Part shown: positions 25,532-33,946 of the stretch, piece after piece | How positions within the stretch are numbered: the stretch's first letter is position 1 | Layout: every line of letters begins with the position of its first letter | Assembly: GCA_017646625.1 (NCBI GenBank) | Contig: JAGCMF010000027.1 | Span: 1-38,305, forward strand | Origin: Alistipes sp. | Lineage (GTDB): Bacteria > Bacteroidota > Bacteroidia > Bacteroidales > Rikenellaceae | Direction of reading: 5' to 3' | DNA: 38,305 bases | Position numbers and translations under genes: made by a program | The notes under the pieces: model-generated | Database searches by the model: none | The model's input: only the letters and a program-made list of their open reading frames with translations | Told to the model about the DNA's origin: nothing

Positions 25532-26260
25532 CTAATATTCTACTGTTAGTTTGCCGCTACGTTCTGCGCGGCGTAGTATGCCCTCGTAGTCGCGTATAGA
25601 TGACATTGTCCAGCGTGTGAGTAGCTTGAGGCTCTCGGCATCTGTGAGCTGCCATCCCTCAACACTCTGGCGTATGCGTTCCGAGAGCATATAGATGAGT
25701 ATGGCTGCCGAGGCCGAGACGTTGAGGCTCTCGACCATGCCACACATAGGTATCATGAGGAAGTCGTCAGCAGCCTCTATGACCTCCTCCGAGATGCCGG
25801 CATGCTCCGTGCCAAAGACAAGGGCGAACTTACCCTTTGTAACGTCGAAGGTCTCGGGCGTAGCGCTGCAGCGGTGCGGTGTTGTTGCCACTATGCGGTA
25901 GCCCTCGGCCTTGAGTGCTGCAAGGGCCTCGCCTGTGGTGTCATGGTGCTCCACATCTACCCACTTCTGCGTGCCACGCACGATGTTCACCGAGGGGTCG
26001 AACTTACAGCGGTCCTCGACGGTGTGTATCTGCTGTATGCCGAAGGCCTCGCAGTGGCGCATGATGGCGCTGGCATTCTGTGGGTGAAACATATTCTCTG
26101 TGAGGATGCGCATATAGTGGGTGCGCTGTGCCACGGTGCGGCGCAACACCTCCCTACGTTCGTCGGTGATAAACTGTGTCATGAAGTCGAGGCGTTCACG
26201 TAACCATGCCTCGCTATGCTCCTCCGTGCGAAGCCTACTTGCGATATTTGTCATCTTCAT
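25532..26260 (-). CDS. trmH: tRNA (guanosine-18-2'-O)-methyltransferase, SpoU/TrmH family
   Basis: A 242-residue SPOUT methyltransferase. The three signature motifs are present: NMFHPQNASAIMRHCEAFG (catalytic Arg in motif 1), FALVFGTEHAGIS (motif 2) and FLMIPMCGMVESLNVSASA (motif 3, the trefoil knot forming the SAM site). The N-terminal helical extension is TrmH-like; it lacks the L30e-like domain of RlmB. It methylates the ribose of G18 in tRNA. The start overlaps the rsgA end by 26 bp; a Met two codons further in is an alternative. Confidence 0.87.
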   Translation of the reverse strand: MKMTNIASRLRTEEHSEAWLRERLDFMTQFITDERREVLRRTVAQRTHYMRILTENMFHPQNASAIMRHCEAFGIQQIHTVEDRCKFDPSVNIVRGTQKWVDVEHHDTTGEALAALKAEGYRIVATTPHRCSATPETFDVTKGKFALVFGTEHAGISEEVIEAADDFLMIPMCGMVESLNVSASAAILIYMLSERIRQSVEGWQLTDAESLKLLTRWTMSSIRDYEGILRRAERSGKLTVEY

Positions 26261-27176
26261 CCAATATTTTCAGGTAACTATCGTAGCGCGACCATGCCAC
26301 CACACCCTGCTTCACAGCCTCCGTCACGGCACATCCTGGCTCGTGGGTGTGTGTGCAGTTGTAGAAGCGGCACTCGGGAGCAAGACGCATCATCTCGGGG
26401 AAGTAGCGACATAACTCCTTGTCGTCGATATCTATAAGGCCGAAGCCCTTAATGCCTGGTGTGTCAATGATATATCCACCGTCGAGGGCATACATCGTTG
26501 AGAATGTCGTGGTATGCTTACCCTGCTGGTGTGAGTCCGATATCTCGCCTGTGCGGATATCGAGTGTGGGGTCTATATATCCTATGAGTGTCGACTTGCC
26601 CACGCCCGAGTTGCCCGCAACGAGTGTCGTGTGGTCACGGAGCATGGCACGCACCCTATCTACACCCTCGCCCGTGATGCTCGAGAGGCGCAGCACCTCA
26701 TATCCAGCATCCTCATATATCGCCGTGAAGGCCTCCGCCTCCTCCGCAGCCTCGCCAACAAGCGTGTCGGCCTTGCCGAGGATGATGCTCACGGGTACCT
26801 TATATGCCTCGCAGGTAACAAGGAAGCGGTCTACGAACTCGCAGGGTGTTGTTGGCGAGTGTAGCGTCACGATGAGCAGTGCGCGGTCGATGTTTGCGGC
26901 AATGATGTGTGACTCCTTCGATAGGTTGGAGGCGCGTCGTATGACATAGTTTCGGCGTGGGACAATCTCCACAATCACCGAGCTGTCGCCGTCGGGCTCC
27001 ACGATGACACGGTCGCCCACAACAACAGGGTTTGTTGAACGTATGCCCTTGAGGCGCAGACGGCCACGTATGCGGCAGTTGAGCACGCCCTCGGCGGTGG
27101 CAACCTCATACCAGCTACCCGTAGAGCTTACTACCGTGCCCTCGATGCGCTGTGGTGTGTTTACTATCTGATTCAT
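26235..27176 (-). CDS. rsgA: Ribosome small-subunit-dependent GTPase A
   Basis: A 313-residue circularly permuted GTPase: N-terminal OB fold (about 10-75), GTPase with G1 GNSGVGKST at 188-196 and G3 DTPG at 238-241, and a C-terminal zinc site formed by Cys269, Cys274, His276 and Cys282 with the exact C-x4-C-x-H-x5-C spacing of RsgA. It promotes late 30S maturation. The G4 motif, normally NKxD, reads GKAD (134-137), which should weaken guanine recognition unless compensated. It lies 3 bp behind cvpA and overlaps trmH. Confidence 0.94.
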   Translation of the reverse strand: MNQIVNTPQRIEGTVVSSTGSWYEVATAEGVLNCRIRGRLRLKGIRSTNPVVVGDRVIVEPDGDSSVIVEIVPRRNYVIRRASNLSKESHIIAANIDRALLIVTLHSPTTPCEFVDRFLVTCEAYKVPVSIILGKADTLVGEAAEEAEAFTAIYEDAGYEVLRLSSITGEGVDRVRAMLRDHTTLVAGNSGVGKSTLIGYIDPTLDIRTGEISDSHQQGKHTTTFSTMYALDGGYIIDTPGIKGFGLIDIDDKELCRYFPEMMRLAPECRFYNCTHTHEPGCAVTEAVKQGVVAWSRYDSYLKILDEDDKYRK

Positions 27177-27179
27177 AGG

Positions 27180-27800
27180 CTACTTCAAGCTTATTGCCCA
27201 CTCCATAATCTCCTCCTCGATGTTGCTCAAGCCTGGGCATAGCACATCGCCCACGGCAGCAAAGCCACCAAAGAGCAACGACTCATCGAGAACCTCATAC
27301 TCAACATACTTGGGCTCGAAGTAGTCGCGCACATCACTATCTTTCTGCTCGAACTTCTCGGCATACGCCTCAATCTCCTCCTCCGTGAGGCCGTTAGCAC
27401 CGAGCTCGAGGATCTTGTCGGGGCGTAGGTTGCCGATGTTTATCGTGGCGAAGAGTGAGCAGGCAACGGAGACTATGATGAAGGTTGTGAGCACTGCCAG
27501 ACCCATGCCCATTAGCGAGTCTGTCTTCTTGAGTGCCTTGAAGATGAGCATCTTGCGGAGTAGTGGTCCGATAATCCACACCAGCACCCACACAAAGAGT
27601 ATTATCGTGGCGAAGCCCACGAGGTATGCCAAGCCAGGCTCCTCGGTGAAGATATGTCCCACGCTGCCAGCAAATGTTGGGGCGAGGAGTATGGCTATGT
27701 AGAGGCCAACGAGCATGCATAGCTGCGCTATGAAACCACGTATTAGACCGAGGATAAGGGCAATAATAAAACTCGCAAGAATACAAATGTCTATAGTCAT
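27180..27800 (-). CDS. CvpA-family membrane protein
   Basis: A 206-residue inner-membrane protein with four N-terminal hydrophobic segments (first: CILASFIIALILGLIRGFIAQL) and an acidic soluble tail. The pattern, with GLIRGF near the first helix and LVWIIGPLLRKML in the third, is the CvpA/colicin V production family; the molecular role is uncertain and linked to envelope stress in other bacteria. It is first in the cvpA-rsgA-trmH-aminotransferase operon. The possible minus-strand box TATCTTCG at 27851-27844 deviates from consensus, so its promoter is not firmly located. Confidence 0.85.
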   Translation of the reverse strand: MTIDICILASFIIALILGLIRGFIAQLCMLVGLYIAILLAPTFAGSVGHIFTEEPGLAYLVGFATIILFVWVLVWIIGPLLRKMLIFKALKKTDSLMGMGLAVLTTFIIVSVACSLFATINIGNLRPDKILELGANGLTEEEIEAYAEKFEQKDSDVRDYFEPKYVEYEVLDESLLFGGFAAVGDVLCPGLSNIEEEIMEWAISLK

Positions 27801-27872
27801 ATGATATACTCTTTTTCTACCTTTTCTATATTAATATTTCGCACGAAGATAGTAATTTTTTTTCTTTATTCG

Positions 27873-27880
27873 TATATTTG
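27873..27880 (+). promoter_or_regulatory. -7 box of the GH2-family gene
   Basis: TATATTTG matches TAnnTTTG. No TTTG lies at the ideal distance upstream; the region is only T-rich. A start near 27887 would give a leader of about 16 bases before the ATG at 27903 and excludes the more distal ATG at 27801. Confidence 0.6.
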
Positions 27881-27902
27881 CATCCATAAATATAGTTTCG
27901 AT

Positions 27903-29921
27903 ATGCGTTACCGATTGATTATAGCTATGGTTGTGGCGTTGTTTGCCTCGACCATGGCACTCCATGCCACAGCGCCACAGCGCGAGGTGTACAACCTAAA
28001 TGACGATTGGATGTTTTACTTCGCCTCGGCACCCGATGCTGCCGAAGCACACCCCATATCACTACCTCATAGCTGGAGTGGTGAGATGCCACGTGGTCTA
28101 TGCCGCGAGAGTGTGGCCAACTATGTGCGTAGGGTATTTGTGCCACAGAGGTGGGCAGACAGACGTCTCTTCATGCGCTTTGGTGGTGTGAATAGCGTTG
28201 CCGACATCTTTGTCAATGGCAAATATGTAGGTACGCATAAGGGTGGCTTTACCGCCTTCACCCTCGAGATTACGGACCATGTGGTGCTGGGCGCCGATAA
28301 CACAATACGTGTTGTTGTGTCCGACGCATGGCGCAACGACGTGTTGCCGCTATCCTCGGACCTCGACCTTGCAGGAGGCATATATCGCGATGTGGAACTT
28401 ATGGTCACACCGCGCAACATCATCTCGCCGCTATACTATGGCTCGGATGGTGTCTTTGTTGTGCAGCAGAGTGTTACAAGCAGTCGTGTGAGTGGCGTTG
28501 TGAGGTGTCACCTCTCGACACCTAACCTCGACCACGCAACCGTTGTCGTGCGCATCACGGGCCCTGATGGCTACCTCGTAGAGAGACTCACGGCACGTGC
28601 TGGTAAGCACACCTCGGGACGTAGTGTCGAGGTGCCATTCGAGATTAACAACCCTACGCTGTGGTCTCCCGAGAACCCCGCGATGTATAGCGTTGAGGTG
28701 CTCCTCGGCAGCGAGGAGAGTGTCATTGATGCCATTACCGTGCAGACGGGCTTTAGAAGCATCACGATGGATAAGAGTAACCGCCTCTGCATAAATGGTG
28801 AGCCATATATGATTCGCGGTGTAGGCCTCGCGCACGACCGCATAGGTGCTGGCATGGCAATCACCCGCGAGGAGCTTAATGCCGACCTCGACATGATTCT
28901 CGACATGGGTGCGAATGCCGTACGTTCACTCACAGGCCCACATGCAGCTGCGCTGTATGACCGCTGCGATAGCGAGGGTGTGCTCTGCTGGGTAGACCTC
29001 CCCTTCACACGTTCTATGCGTGCCTTCGCCGACATATGCTACTATCCTATGGCCCCCTTCTGTGATAATGGCAAGGAGCAGATGATGGAGATCATGGCGC
29101 AGAACTACAACCACCCATCGGTTGTCATGTGGGGTATGTTCTGGGGCGTATGGCAGCATGGCGAGGATGTTGTGGAGTATGTGGCGGAGCTTGTGGAGGC
29201 TGCCAAGGCCTTCGATGCCTCACGACTAACGGTGGGATGTAGCAATAGGGATGGCGCCATCAACTTCTCTACCGACATCATCGTATTCTACCAGGATGTA
29301 GGCTGGTATAAGGGTGCATATAGCGATGTTGGCGTGTGGTGTCGTATGCTCGCCTCGAATAGGCAGTGGGAGGCACTACGCTATGGCGTGTGCTATGGCG
29401 AGGAGGGTGTGCCCGAGCACCATACAGATATGTTGAGTCGTGCGCAGCGCGATGCACAGCTACTCCCCGAACGTCGTCATCGACGTATGCATGAGGACTA
29501 TGCTGCAATAATAGATACGGCGGGTAACTTCTGGGGCTCATGGATAAATAGCATGTACGACTTTGCCTCGCCAAAGCGCCACTCGGGCATCAACCACTCT
29601 GGTGTGGTGTGCTTCGACCACACGACGCCAAAGGATGCATACTACCTATATCGTGCTATGTGGAACCCCGATGAGGCGACACTGCACATCGCCGATGGCA
29701 GCTGGCGCGAACGCCGCGATACATTGCAGCAGATAGATGTATATAGCTCTGTGGGTGAGCCTATGTTGCTCGTTGGTGGCGACACCATCGCTGTGCGCAA
29801 TGTAGCCCCCTCACGCTACCGTGCCGACTCGGTTGTCATCAAGGGCAGGACCCGCATTGAGGCTTTCGATGTCACGGGTGCAATACGCGATGTCGTGGAG
29901 GTGCATTGTGGAGGATATTAA
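27903..29921 (+). CDS. Secreted glycoside hydrolase family 2 homologue, probably inactive
   Basis: A 672-residue protein with a signal peptide (MRYRLIIAMVVALFAS, cleavage near HATA). It follows the GH2 plan: sugar-binding jelly roll (about 20-185, with FVNGKYVGTHKGGFTAF), Ig-like domain to about 290, then a TIM barrel beginning INGEPYMIRGVGLAHD. The site of the acid/base Glu, usually W-x-x-x-NE after NHPS, reads NHPSVVMWGMFWGVW, with Trp414-Gly415 in place of Asn-Glu. The nucleophile motif SEYG reads VCYGEEG, with Cys497 where Glu is expected. Downstream landmarks remain (FWGSWINSMYDFA, GVVCFDHTTPKDAYY). The start at 27903 is preferred over 27801 because of the promoter and signal peptide. 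It is monocistronic. A binding role or altered chemistry is inference. Confidence 0.85.
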   Translation: MRYRLIIAMVVALFASTMALHATAPQREVYNLNDDWMFYFASAPDAAEAHPISLPHSWSGEMPRGLCRESVANYVRRVFVPQRWADRRLFMRFGGVNSVADIFVNGKYVGTHKGGFTAFTLEITDHVVLGADNTIRVVVSDAWRNDVLPLSSDLDLAGGIYRDVELMVTPRNIISPLYYGSDGVFVVQQSVTSSRVSGVVRCHLSTPNLDHATVVVRITGPDGYLVERLTARAGKHTSGRSVEVPFEINNPTLWSPENPAMYSVEVLLGSEESVIDAITVQTGFRSITMDKSNRLCINGEPYMIRGVGLAHDRIGAGMAITREELNADLDMILDMGANAVRSLTGPHAAALYDRCDSEGVLCWVDLPFTRSMRAFADICYYPMAPFCDNGKEQMMEIMAQNYNHPSVVMWGMFWGVWQHGEDVVEYVAELVEAAKAFDASRLTVGCSNRDGAINFSTDIIVFYQDVGWYKGAYSDVGVWCRMLASNRQWEALRYGVCYGEEGVPEHHTDMLSRAQRDAQLLPERRHRRMHEDYAAIIDTAGNFWGSWINSMYDFASPKRHSGINHSGVVCFDHTTPKDAYYLYRAMWNPDEATLHIADGSWRERRDTLQQIDVYSSVGEPMLLVGGDTIAVRNVAPSRYRADSVVIKGRTRIEAFDVTGAIRDVVEVHCGGY

Positions 29922-29925
29922 TGAG

Positions 29926-29966
29926 TAGGGTTGCCCGACATACTTGTTGGACAACCCTAAATCTTT
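29926..29966 (+). terminator. Hairpin terminator between the convergent GH2 and kdsC genes
   Basis: An 11-bp stem (TAGGGTTGCCC 29926-29936 with GGACAACCCTA 29949-29959, one G-T pair) begins 4 bp behind the GH2 stop and is followed by AATCTTTT. It also lies behind kdsC on the other strand, where no T-run follows, so it may act in both directions but better for the plus strand. Confidence 0.65.
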
Positions 29967-29979
29967 TATGTAGGTAGGT

Positions 29980-30513
29980 TTAGTGCTTGAGGCCGAGGAC
30001 ACCCTTTAGGTTCTTTGCCCACTTGCCCTGCACGCGCATAACTTGCTCGACGATGTCGCGCACAGCACCACGGCCACCATCATACTCCGAGACGTAGCGC
30101 GATGCCTCTATTACCTCCATGGCGGCATCGGCAGGACATACGGGGATGCCTACAACACGCATACACTCCAAGTCGGGGATGTCGTCACCCATATATATGA
30201 CACTCTCCCTGTCGAGGTTGTAGTCGCGTAGGAACTCCTCTATGGCTGCCACCTTATCCATGCAGTCGAGGTACATGCGTGTCACGCCTAACATCTTAAG
30301 ACGATTCTCGAGCATGGTGCCTCTGCCACCAGATATTATACAAACCTTATACCCCTCGCGTATGGCGCACGCCATGGCGTAGCCATCCTTGGCATAGTAG
30401 CGACGTATGAAGTCGCCATCGGGGGTGGGGATGATGCCACCGTCGGTCATCACACCATCGACGTCGAAGACAAAGGCCTCGACACGTGCTATATCTTCTT
30501 TGAAGTTTCCCAT
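29980..30513 (-). CDS. kdsC: 3-deoxy-D-manno-octulosonate 8-phosphate phosphatase
   Basis: A 177-residue HAD-superfamily phosphatase of the capless KdsC type. It has the nucleophile motif FVFDVDGVMTDG (Asp17, Asp19), ISGGRGTMLENRLKMLG for motif II, and YMGDDIPDLECM for motif IV. It removes phosphate from Kdo-8-phosphate for lipid A-core synthesis. It is the last gene of the xerD operon and overlaps the DUF2520 gene by 25 bp. A related sugar-acid phosphatase such as KdnC-like cannot be fully excluded. Confidence 0.88.
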   Translation of the reverse strand: MGNFKEDIARVEAFVFDVDGVMTDGGIIPTPDGDFIRRYYAKDGYAMACAIREGYKVCIISGGRGTMLENRLKMLGVTRMYLDCMDKVAAIEEFLRDYNLDRESVIYMGDDIPDLECMRVVGIPVCPADAAMEVIEASRYVSEYDGGRGAVRDIVEQVMRVQGKWAKNLKGVLGLKH

Positions 30514-31274
30514 ATGCTATCTGTTATATTCCTATATATATCTCTTTTACGTTCATCGCCCTCGAGCATGGCCATGTGTCTCTCTACCACAGCCCTGTCG
30601 AAGCGTGCTGCGGGGCCTGTCTGCACGGTGCGTGGGTCGCTGGTGGCGATGGCCTTGGCTGCCGTCTCGCGGATGAGGGGCTTGAGGATGTCGAAGGGTA
30701 GGTCGGCAGAGGCCAACACATCACCTCCTATGGCATACATGTGGTTTGTGAAGTTGTTGACAAAGACTCCCGCAAGATGAATATATCTGCGGCGTTCGGA
30801 TGTGGCATACTCCACGCATGAACTTATGCTCTGGGCCAGACGTGTGACGCTATCACGCACAGTGTCGCTATCTGCCTCGATAAAGAGAGGCACGTCATGA
30901 AGGTCTATCTCGCGGCCCTTGCTGAAACTCTGCAGGGGGTATATTATGCCACGTCTGCCGCCACGCTGGGGGATGGCACTCATGGGCACGCTGCCTGCCG
31001 TATGCAGTATTATGGCCTCCTCGGGGACTATGAGGGCTGCGGCAACCTCCTCGACGGCTCTGTCGCTTACGGCGATGATGTATATATCCGCCATAGCGAT
31101 GCTCTCCGCCTCTGTGCACCATGTGCAGCCACACATCTGGGCTATAGCCCTGCCGCGCTGCTCGTTGCGTGCATATATCTGGCGCAGCGTGACACCCTCG
31201 CACGTGGCCAGACTACGGGCAAAGGCCTCGGCAACATTTCCCGAGCCTACAACGACAACATCACACCTATGCAT
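30489..31274 (-). CDS. Rossmann-like and DUF2520 domain protein
   Basis: A 261-residue protein. The N-terminal Rossmann domain has CDVVVVGSGNVAEAFARSL, followed by DIYIIAVSDRAVEEVA and ILHTAGSVPMSAI, then IIYPLQSFSKG, which is characteristic of this family. The C-terminal all-helical DUF2520 part contains LAGVFVNNFTNHMYAIG and TGPAARFD. The fold resembles pyrroline-5-carboxylate reductase and ketopantoate reductase; substrate unknown. It lies 4 bp behind the methyltransferase gene and overlaps kdsC. Confidence 0.87.
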   Translation of the reverse strand: MHRCDVVVVGSGNVAEAFARSLATCEGVTLRQIYARNEQRGRAIAQMCGCTWCTEAESIAMADIYIIAVSDRAVEEVAAALIVPEEAIILHTAGSVPMSAIPQRGGRRGIIYPLQSFSKGREIDLHDVPLFIEADSDTVRDSVTRLAQSISSCVEYATSERRRYIHLAGVFVNNFTNHMYAIGGDVLASADLPFDILKPLIRETAAKAIATSDPRTVQTGPAARFDRAVVERHMAMLEGDERKRDIYRNITDSIWETSKKI

Positions 31275-31278
31275 ATAT

Positions 31279-32436
31279 CTACATTTTTATCTTTATGACC
31301 CATGTGCCACCTGCGATGGTGGTTATGGCTATTAGTTTATCACTACCCGCCTTGGTGCCTATGGCGCGACGCACGGCATCTACTGATAGCTGTGTGTCAC
31401 GCTTCATTATCTCCACGCCGAGACCCTTGAGGCTGCGCTTTAGCTCCTTGGGGCGGTATGGCTCTATGCTCTCTATCTCGAAGATGCGTGCTGGGAGCTG
31501 CTCGGTGGGTAGCTCCGTAGCGAAGGCATAGCCGTTATTGCTCCATATGGAGGCGTGGGGGCGTAGTGCCGAGATGGCAACACGCGCCTTCTGCAGTGCC
31601 ACATCTGGCACAAGCATATATCGCCATGCTGTGGCATCGAAGGCCTCTGTGGAGGGCTCTATCAGCATATCCTCGGGTGTGAAGCACCACTCGCCGATGC
31701 CCGTTATGGCGATGCGTAGCAGGTCATCCTGCGCGCCAGTATATATATTTAGCTCCTTGCACTCGCCAGCGGTAGATACGACCTCCACCTCGGCGGGTGA
31801 GCATAGGCGGAAGGCCTCTACTACATCGAAGAGTGGCGAGAGCTTAAGGCCTATGCGGCGGGCAATATGCTTCAGGCGTGGCATCAGCGCTGCTACATTT
31901 GGCGAGCAGTCCTCGAGACACACCATCTTACGACCCTCGGCAGAACGACGGTCAGGGTCGGCAAATACCCAGTCGAAGTGGTCGGTGGTGGATGCCACAT
32001 ACTCCTCGGCAGAGGTGTTTATGACCTCTACATTCTCTATGCCCAACAGCGACATGTTGTATCTTACAACCTCGGCGAGTACGGCATCGCGTTCGAGGGC
32101 CACGACACGCCTGAAGCGTGTGGCGAAGGCCATGGTGTCGATGCCGAGACCACATGTGAGGTCGAGGAGGCTATCTCCGGCTATGCCCTTGCGCTGTGCG
32201 CTATCCTCGCTTGACGACTGCTCGAAGGCCAGAGGTGGTATTATGCAACGTGCCTCATATAGGCGTGGTAGCTTACGGCGTGCACGCTGCAGGTACTTCA
32301 CCTGTGTCGCCACAAGGCGAGCATGGGGAATACGCCTGTCGAGTGCAACGGCCGTAGGGTCGCACTCTATGTTATCCTCGATAGCCTGTCGTAGCTCGGC
32401 GCTACGCAGCAACTCAACATCACTTAAGGTCATCAT
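31279..32436 (-). CDS. Class I SAM-dependent methyltransferase with THUMP-like domain
   Basis: A 385-residue protein. Motif I is LLDLTCGLGIDTMAFA; ALERDAVLAEVVRYNM and DWVFADPDRR follow, the last in the place of the catalytic motif IV. The C-terminal region (VPDVALQKARVAISA, then LKRSLKGLGVEIMKRDTQLSVDAVRRAI) fits the THUMP-like domain. The family is widespread in Bacteroidota and probably modifies RNA, but the target is not known. It sits 4 bp behind comEC and 4 bp before the DUF2520 gene. Confidence 0.83.
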   Translation of the reverse strand: MMTLSDVELLRSAELRQAIEDNIECDPTAVALDRRIPHARLVATQVKYLQRARRKLPRLYEARCIIPPLAFEQSSSEDSAQRKGIAGDSLLDLTCGLGIDTMAFATRFRRVVALERDAVLAEVVRYNMSLLGIENVEVINTSAEEYVASTTDHFDWVFADPDRRSAEGRKMVCLEDCSPNVAALMPRLKHIARRIGLKLSPLFDVVEAFRLCSPAEVEVVSTAGECKELNIYTGAQDDLLRIAITGIGEWCFTPEDMLIEPSTEAFDATAWRYMLVPDVALQKARVAISALRPHASIWSNNGYAFATELPTEQLPARIFEIESIEPYRPKELKRSLKGLGVEIMKRDTQLSVDAVRRAIGTKAGSDKLIAITTIAGGTWVIKIKM

Positions 32437-32440
32437 ACGA

Positions 32441-33946
32441 CTACAAAGTTATCACTTTTTTTCGATTTATGGACCATATGAGAGCAGTAATGGCGATAAA
32501 GAGTGTATAACATATTGCCACCTCCATGCCCGACATGCGGTATGTAAACCCTGTGATGCCCCAATCGTTGAGGCTACATGCTATGCTATTCTGTGCATAT
32601 GCTGCCCACTCGGCAACGTAGCCGAAGGGTAGGGATAGGGGGTGGGGGAGTATCAGGGTGAGTATGCCGAAGCTCACGATTACGTAGGCGCAGAGCATGG
32701 CAAGGGGTGTGGCGAGGATGCCTATGAGGGCTATGTGGCCAAAGGTGTGCGACACAAGAGGCATGGTCCATAGTGTGGCAACAATGCCCATGAAGAGTGT
32801 GGTGAGTGCTGCTCGCCATATGCCTTGTTGCTGTGGGAGGGTGCGTAGTAGTGGCACACCCCATAGTATGATGCCCGCCACGGCGAGTGCCGAGAGCTGG
32901 AAGCTTATGTCGAAGAGGTAGTCGGTGCGGTAGAGGAGCATGACAAAGAGTGTGGCAGCAAGGGCGTTCAGCGAGTTATATCGCGAGGAGGAGAGTAGTG
33001 ATAGCTGTAGCACCGAGAGCATGAGGGCAGCACGCACTACAGATGCCGAGGCGCCACACACCCCAACAAAGAGCCATAGGGCGACTATGGCGAGGATGTT
33101 TGCCACGCGGTGACCACGGTGTATGAGGCGTAGGGGTAGAAGGAGTATGTTTATGGCTATGAGTACTATGCCGAGGTGAAGGCCCGATACGGCCATGAGG
33201 TGGGCAAGTCCTGTCTGTGAGTAGGCGTCGCGCAGCGACTGTGGCATGGCATGACGTGTGCCCGCAACCATCGCCTCGAGGGTGGCGTGCGAGGTATCGA
33301 GGGTGGCATAGCGTGATAACTTGCCTATGGCGTATGCCTGGAGCCCCGAGGGGTTGTGGTGGCCTATGTGCAGGGTGTTATACGACCCTATGGCCACGCC
33401 ACCGGCATAGTTGCGGCGGTAGAGGAGCTCGTCGTAGTCTGCGTGGCGTGATATGTGGGGGCGCAGTGTGCCGCAGAGCATTACCCTGTCGCCATAATCC
33501 ACCTCCACATCCTCTATCCACACTCTAACAACCTCCTCTACATCTCGCCATGCTGTGCCATCGTACCACGCCACGATGCATCCATCAGCCGAACTATACT
33601 CTCCCATATCCCTTGTGGGGGATGTTATCTCTATGGTCATCTCCACATCGCTATTGTAGGGCACTGCCGAGGTGTTTGTGCCGAGCAGGGCGGCGAGCCA
33701 CCCGAGCATGGTGATGGCTATGGCTATGGCAACAGCCGAGAGGCGTGAGGGTGATGTGCGCCAAGCTGTGATGAGTGCTGCGATGAGTGTTATGGCGATG
33801 GCCATGGGGTGCAGCATGAAGCTCTCGGCAAGGAGTATGCCGAGGCATAGGGGTAGGAGCACAAGTAACATGGGCACCGACAGTAGTCGACGCCCAAGAG
33901 TTGATAGCGAGAGGCTATTATGCCAATGGTCGGATGCGTACATCAC
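32441..33946 (-). CDS. comEC: ComEC/Rec2 membrane core without the MBL domain
   Basis: A 501-residue membrane protein. An N-terminal DUF4131-like region with an OB fold (about 100-170, VMLCGTLRP) precedes the Competence domain, with TGLAHLMAVSGLHLGIVL as its hallmark, then GASASVVRAALMLSV and LFDISFQLSALAVAG. The protein stops after the last helices and lacks the C-terminal metallo-beta-lactamase domain of Bacillus ComEC. Members without it are common in this phylum. ComEC carries single-stranded DNA across the inner membrane. The start overlaps the end of a separate MBL-fold gene by 29 bp. Confidence 0.87.
   Translation of the reverse strand: MMYASDHWHNSLSLSTLGRRLLSVPMLLVLLPLCLGILLAESFMLHPMAIAITLIAALITAWRTSPSRLSAVAIAIAITMLGWLAALLGTNTSAVPYNSDVEMTIEITSPTRDMGEYSSADGCIVAWYDGTAWRDVEEVVRVWIEDVEVDYGDRVMLCGTLRPHISRHADYDELLYRRNYAGGVAIGSYNTLHIGHHNPSGLQAYAIGKLSRYATLDTSHATLEAMVAGTRHAMPQSLRDAYSQTGLAHLMAVSGLHLGIVLIAINILLLPLRLIHRGHRVANILAIVALWLFVGVCGASASVVRAALMLSVLQLSLLSSSRYNSLNALAATLFVMLLYRTDYLFDISFQLSALAVAGIILWGVPLLRTLPQQQGIWRAALTTLFMGIVATLWTMPLVSHTFGHIALIGILATPLAMLCAYVIVSFGILTLILPHPLSLPFGYVAEWAAYAQNSIACSLNDWGITGFTYRMSGMEVAICYTLFIAITALIWSINRKKVITL

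Noticed and set aside
27844-27851. Minus-strand promoter box TATCTTCG for cvpA
   Set aside because: One mismatch in the key TTTG and no TTG at the right distance; kept only as a remark under cvpA.
31538-32632. Long plus-strand open frame of 364 codons
   Set aside because: It is antisense to the THUMP-like methyltransferase and the comEC end; Ser/Arg-rich shadow translation without motifs.
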